From an uncultured Duncaniella sp. (GTDB taxonomy: Bacteria; Bacteroidota; Bacteroidia; Bacteroidales; Muribaculaceae): a DNA stretch of 64,000 nucleotides. The notes under the pieces were generated by a model that was not told where the DNA came from, searched no databases, and was given only the letters and a program-made list of their open reading frames with translations. Below, one piece after another: positions 60,655 to 64,000 of this stretch; positions within the stretch are counted from its first letter, which is position 1; every line of letters starts with the position of its first letter. Position numbers and translations under genes: made by a program. The stretch spans positions 22,370 to 86,369 of the forward strand of contig CAJTJG010000015.1 in the NCBI GenBank assembly GCA_910576785.1, given 5' to 3'.

Positions 60655-62196
60655 ATGGAACAGTTCAATAATTACGAGATATGGTGGGTGACCGGTGCAC
60701 AGCTCCTCTACGGAGGTGATGCCGTTGTCAAAGTGGACAGTCACTCACGCGAGATGGTGGGCGGACTCAACAACTCGGGACGTCTCCCCGTCAAGGTGGT
60801 CTACAAGGGCACCGCCAACTCCTCGCGCGAGGTGGCCGACATCATGAAGGCTGCCAACAATGACGACCGCTGCGCAGGTGTCATCACATGGATGCACACC
60901 TTCTCCCCGGCCAAGATGTGGATCCATGGCCTGCAGATGCTCCGCAAGCCTCTGCTCCACTTCCACACCCAGTACAATGCCGAGATACCCTGGGACACCA
61001 TGGACATGGACTTCATGAACCTCAACCAGAGCGCCCATGGTGACCGTGAGTTCGGTCATATCTGCACCCGCATGCGCATACGCCGCAAAGTGGTGGTAGG
61101 CCACTGGACCGATCCCAAGGTGCTGGACAAGATAGCCGTGTGGGAGCGCGTGGCCGCCGCATGGGCTGATTCGCAGGACATGCTGATAGTACGCTTCGGC
61201 GACCAGATGAACAATGTGGCCGTGACCGACGGCGACAAGGTTGAGGCCGAGCAGCGTCTGGGCTACCACGTGGACTACTGCCCCGTGAGCGAGCTGATGG
61301 ACTACTGGAAAAAAGTATCCGATGCCGATACCGACGCCCTCGTCAAGACATACTTCAGCGAGTATGCCCACGATGCAGCAGTGGAGGATCCTGCCTCGGA
61401 CGCCTACAAGGCCATCCGCAGCTCCGCCCGCGCCGAGATAGCTCTCCGCGCCATCCTCAAGGACAAGGGCGCCAAGGGCTTCACCACCAACTTCGACGAC
61501 CTCGGCGACTGGGATATCAATGATCCCAACTTCACCGGCTTTGACCAGATACCCGGCCTCGCCTCCCAGCGCCTCATGGCCGAGGGATATGGCTTCGGAG
61601 CCGAGGGTGACTGGAAGAGCGCCGCTCTCTACCGCACCGTATGGTTCATGTCGCAGGGTCTCCCCAAGGGATGCTCCTTCCTCGAGGACTATACTCTCAA
61701 CTTCGACGGTGCTAACAGCTCCATACTCCAGGCCCATATGCTCGAGGTATGCCCCCTTATCGCAGAGGAGCGTCCCCGCCTCGAGGTTCACTTCCTCGGT
61801 ATCGGTATCCGCAAGGCCCAGACCGCACGTCTCGTGTTCACATCCAAGCCCGGCGATGGCGTGACCGCTACTGTGGTTGACCTCGGCAACCGTTTCCGCC
61901 TCATCGTCAACGATGTGGAGTGCATCAAGTCGAAGCCCCTCCCCAAGCTTCCCGTGGCATCCGCTCTCTGGATCCCCATGCCTGACTTCGAGACAGGCGC
62001 CGCAGCATGGATCCTTGCCGGTGGTACACACCACTCCTGCTTCTCCTACGACCTCACCCCCGAATACTGGGAGGACTATGCCGAGATAGCCGGTATCGAG
62101 ATGCTCCGTATCGACAAGTCCACCACCATACCCGCATTCAAGAACGAGCTGCGCTGGAATGAGGTGTACTACATGCTCAACAAGTCACTCTGCTGA
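60655..62196 (+). CDS. araA: L-arabinose isomerase
   Basis: Mn2+-dependent enzyme converting L-arabinose to L-ribulose. 513 residues, complete. Signature stretches: [71 protein letters not shown] with the metal Glu residues, and [10 protein letters not shown]. Lies between araD and araB, 35 and 25 bases from them. Confidence 0.97.
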   Translation: MEQFNNYEIWWVTGAQLLYGGDAVVKVDSHSREMVGGLNNSGRLPVKVVYKGTANSSREVADIMKAANNDDRCAGVITWMHTFSPAKMWIHGLQMLRKPLLHFHTQYNAEIPWDTMDMDFMNLNQSAHGDREFGHICTRMRIRRKVVVGHWTDPKVLDKIAVWERVAAAWADSQDMLIVRFGDQMNNVAVTDGDKVEAEQRLGYHVDYCPVSELMDYWKKVSDADTDALVKTYFSEYAHDAAVEDPASDAYKAIRSSARAEIALRAILKDKGAKGFTTNFDDLGDWDINDPNFTGFDQIPGLASQRLMAEGYGFGAEGDWKSAALYRTVWFMSQGLPKGCSFLEDYTLNFDGANSSILQAHMLEVCPLIAEERPRLEVHFLGIGIRKAQTARLVFTSKPGDGVTATVVDLGNRFRLIVNDVECIKSKPLPKLPVASALWIPMPDFETGAAAWILAGGTHHSCFSYDLTPEYWEDYAEIAGIEMLRIDKSTTIPAFKNELRWNEVYYMLNKSLC

Positions 62197-62221
62197 TCAT
62201 ATATATATCATCATCAAAGCG

Positions 62222-63817
62222 ATGAACAACCCAAAGGAAACCATTGAAGCGGGCAGAGCCGTACTCGGCATAGAGTTTGGCTCTACCCGAATCAAGGCTG
62301 TCCTCGTCGACGAGGACAACCGCCCTATAGCGCAGGGTAGCCACGAGTGGGAGAACCAGCTCGTGAACGGTCTCTGGACATACACGCTCGAATCCATATG
62401 GTTCGGTCTGCAGGACTGCTACCGCGATCTGCGCGCCAATGTACGCGAACTCTATGATGTGGAGATCGAGACCCTCGCAGCCATAGGTGTGAGCGCCATG
62501 ATGCATGGCTACATGCCTTTCGACAGCAAGGGAGAGATGCTCGCACCTTTCCGTACATGGCGCAACACCAATACCGGACGAGCCGCCGCCGAACTCTCCG
62601 AGCTATTTGTATACAACATTCCTCTGCGCTGGAGCATATCGCATCTCTATCAGGCCATACTTGACGGCGAGGAGCATGTGAAGGATATAGACTTCCTCAC
62701 CACGCTCGCCGGCTATATCCACTGGCAGCTTACGGGCGAGAAGGTGCTTGGCATAGGTGATGCCTCTGGCATGCTCCCCATCGATCCCGCCACGGAGAAC
62801 TATTCGGAGGCCATGATCGGCAAGTTCGATGATCTCGTGGCTCCGCGCGGCTTCTCATGGAAACTGTCCGACATTCTCCCCAAGGTGCTCCTTGCAGGCG
62901 AGAAGGCCGGCACGCTCACCGACGAGGGCGCCGGACGTCTCGACATATCCGGACATCTCAAGGGTGGCATCCCGATGTGTCCTCCCGAGGGTGACGCCGG
63001 CACCGGCATGGTGGCCACCAATGCAGTCAAGCAGCGCACAGGCAATGTCTCGGCCGGAACATCATCATTCTCCATGATCGTACTCGAGAAGGAGCTGTCC
63101 AAGCCCTACGAGATGATCGACATGGTGACCACACCCGACGGCAGCCTCGTGGCCATGGTGCACTGCAACAACTGCACCTCCGACCTCAATGCCTGGGTTG
63201 GCCTCTTCCGCGAATACACCGAGCTTCTCGGTCTGCCCGTGGACATGAACGAGATCTACGGCAAGCTTTACAACAATGCCCTTGCCGGCGACCCCGACTG
63301 CGGCGGTCTCGTGTCGTTCAACTATTTCTCCGGCGAGCCTGTCACCGGTCTTGCCGAGGGTCGTCCGCTCTTTGTCCGCTCCGTGGGCGACCGCTTCAAC
63401 CTCGCCAATCTCATGCGCGCACATCTCCACGCTTCGGTGGCCGTGCTCAAGATCGGTAATGACATCCTCTTCAACGAGGAGAAGGTCAAGGTGGACCGTA
63501 TCACGGGTCACGGCGGTCTGTTCAAGACCAAAGGTGTGGGGCAGACCATACTCGCGGCAGCCATCAATTCGCCGATCTCCGTCATGGAGACCGCCGGCGA
63601 GGGTGGAGCATGGGGCATGGCGCTTCTCGCATCCTTCCTGGTCAACAATTCTGGCGAGCGCACACTGGCCGACTATCTCGAGACTGAGGTATTTGCCGGT
63701 GACGCAGGTGTGAAGATCACCCCGTCGGCCGAGGATGTAGAGGGCTTCAACCGTTACATCAAGAACTATATCGAATGTCTTCCCATCGAGAAGGCAGCCG
63801 TGGAGTTCAAGAAATAA
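62222..63817 (+). CDS. araB: Ribulokinase, FGGY family
   Basis: Phosphorylates L-ribulose with ATP. From ATG 62222 it has 531 residues. FGGY features: ATP-site strand [43 protein letters not shown] and [24 protein letters not shown] in the C-terminal domain. By sequence alone it could be called a xylulokinase; place in an araA-araD operon makes ribulokinase the better call. Last gene of the operon, with a hairpin repeat 24 bases past the stop region. Confidence 0.93.
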   Translation: MNNPKETIEAGRAVLGIEFGSTRIKAVLVDEDNRPIAQGSHEWENQLVNGLWTYTLESIWFGLQDCYRDLRANVRELYDVEIETLAAIGVSAMMHGYMPFDSKGEMLAPFRTWRNTNTGRAAAELSELFVYNIPLRWSISHLYQAILDGEEHVKDIDFLTTLAGYIHWQLTGEKVLGIGDASGMLPIDPATENYSEAMIGKFDDLVAPRGFSWKLSDILPKVLLAGEKAGTLTDEGAGRLDISGHLKGGIPMCPPEGDAGTGMVATNAVKQRTGNVSAGTSSFSMIVLEKELSKPYEMIDMVTTPDGSLVAMVHCNNCTSDLNAWVGLFREYTELLGLPVDMNEIYGKLYNNALAGDPDCGGLVSFNYFSGEPVTGLAEGRPLFVRSVGDRFNLANLMRAHLHASVAVLKIGNDILFNEEKVKVDRITGHGGLFKTKGVGQTILAAAINSPISVMETAGEGGAWGMALLASFLVNNSGERTLADYLETEVFAGDAGVKITPSAEDVEGFNRYIKNYIECLPIEKAAVEFKK

Positions 63818-63864
63818 GAGTACAAGGCTGTGTAATAATTGACAGAAAGATACAGAAGGACAAA

Positions 63865-63933
63865 AAGGACAAAAGTGACAAAAATATAATTAACAGTATA
63901 TGAATTAATTATATCTTTGTCACTTTTGTCCTT
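63865..63933. repeat. Dispersed hairpin repeat, copy 3
   Basis: Two 29-base arms (63865-63893 and 63905-63933) with one mismatch around an 11-base loop; the wider repeat unit begins about 24 bases after the araB stop. Same GACAAAAGTGACA core as the copies at 2656 and 11041. Probably ends or stabilises the arabinose operon transcript. Confidence 0.85.
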
Positions 63934-64000
63934 CTATGTTGCCATCCAAGCGAATTTGCATTTTTAACCAAATATTTAACACTTGTAGTCAGAGAGTTAG

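Noticed and set aside
60745..62034. 429-codon minus-strand ORF
   Set aside because: Antisense to araA, no promoter, no recognisable domain.

Overview
The window reads as chromosomal DNA of a gut-type Bacteroidales bacterium; Muribaculaceae is my best guess, but that is inference. The pointers are promoters of the Bacteroidetes form (TTTG or TTG, about 20 bases, then TAnnTTTG) in front of many genes, almost no Shine-Dalgarno sequences, beta-barrel proteins ending in Phe, a long PPi-dependent phosphofructokinase, tryptophanase, and an L-arabinose operon run by a NUDIX-type regulator as in Bacteroides. About 53 protein genes are supported. I see no rRNA, tRNA, CRISPR array, transposase or phage.

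Layout. 1-2.6 kb: the end of trpB, then tnaA. 2.6-3.1 kb: a palindromic, possibly mobile element. 3.1-10.6 kb: an outer-membrane protein with a CarboxypepD_reg-like partner, a split chromate-type transporter, folC, dusB, a DUF2807 protein and a Wzx-like flippase. 10.4-13.1 kb (minus): a small unknown gene, a succinate/acetate-type CoA transferase and a membrane-anchored small protein. 13.2-19.7 kb: miaB, yqgE, then a wza-wzc-polymerase-like exopolysaccharide block. 19.7-41.7 kb is one long minus-strand run: a barrel protein with prmA; a YtxH/YqjE-like envelope group; a tight operon (coiled-coil membrane protein, MgtC, Kef-type antiporter, degenerate kinase); a 1650-residue P-loop NTPase with a TIR/DUF4062-like N-terminus; a glycan group (SASA esterase, GH43, LTA-synthase-like sulfatase, GH31); and PPi-phosphofructokinase. 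42.3-53.3 kb: an NlpC/P60 hydrolase, a second LTA-synthase-like sulfatase, an EamA transporter, pgeF, dnaA, a GH28 pectinase, an HsdR-N nuclease-fold protein, holA, a Fur-like regulator and purA. 53.4-63.8 kb: a DUF1015 protein, a fused SGNH/feruloyl-esterase-like protein, and the arabinose operon (galM-like, SSS symporter, NUDIX regulator, araD, araA, araB).

How it fits together. GH43, GH31, GH28, the SASA esterase and the double esterase could release arabinose, xylose, uronic acids and ester groups from plant cell wall or mucin glycans. The arabinose operon then imports and converts L-arabinose to xylulose 5-phosphate, and PPi-PFK feeds glycolysis. The regulatory layout in front of that operon is unusually clear: two 14-bp dyads, one exactly between the -33 and -7 elements.

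Most worth following up: the giant NTPase with a C8 tract just before its start codon; the antiporter operon that ends in a pseudokinase; a repeat family of long hairpins, each 24 to 45 bases after a stop codon; and several genes whose -7 element lies only 4 to 10 bases from the start codon, which predicts leaderless mRNAs.
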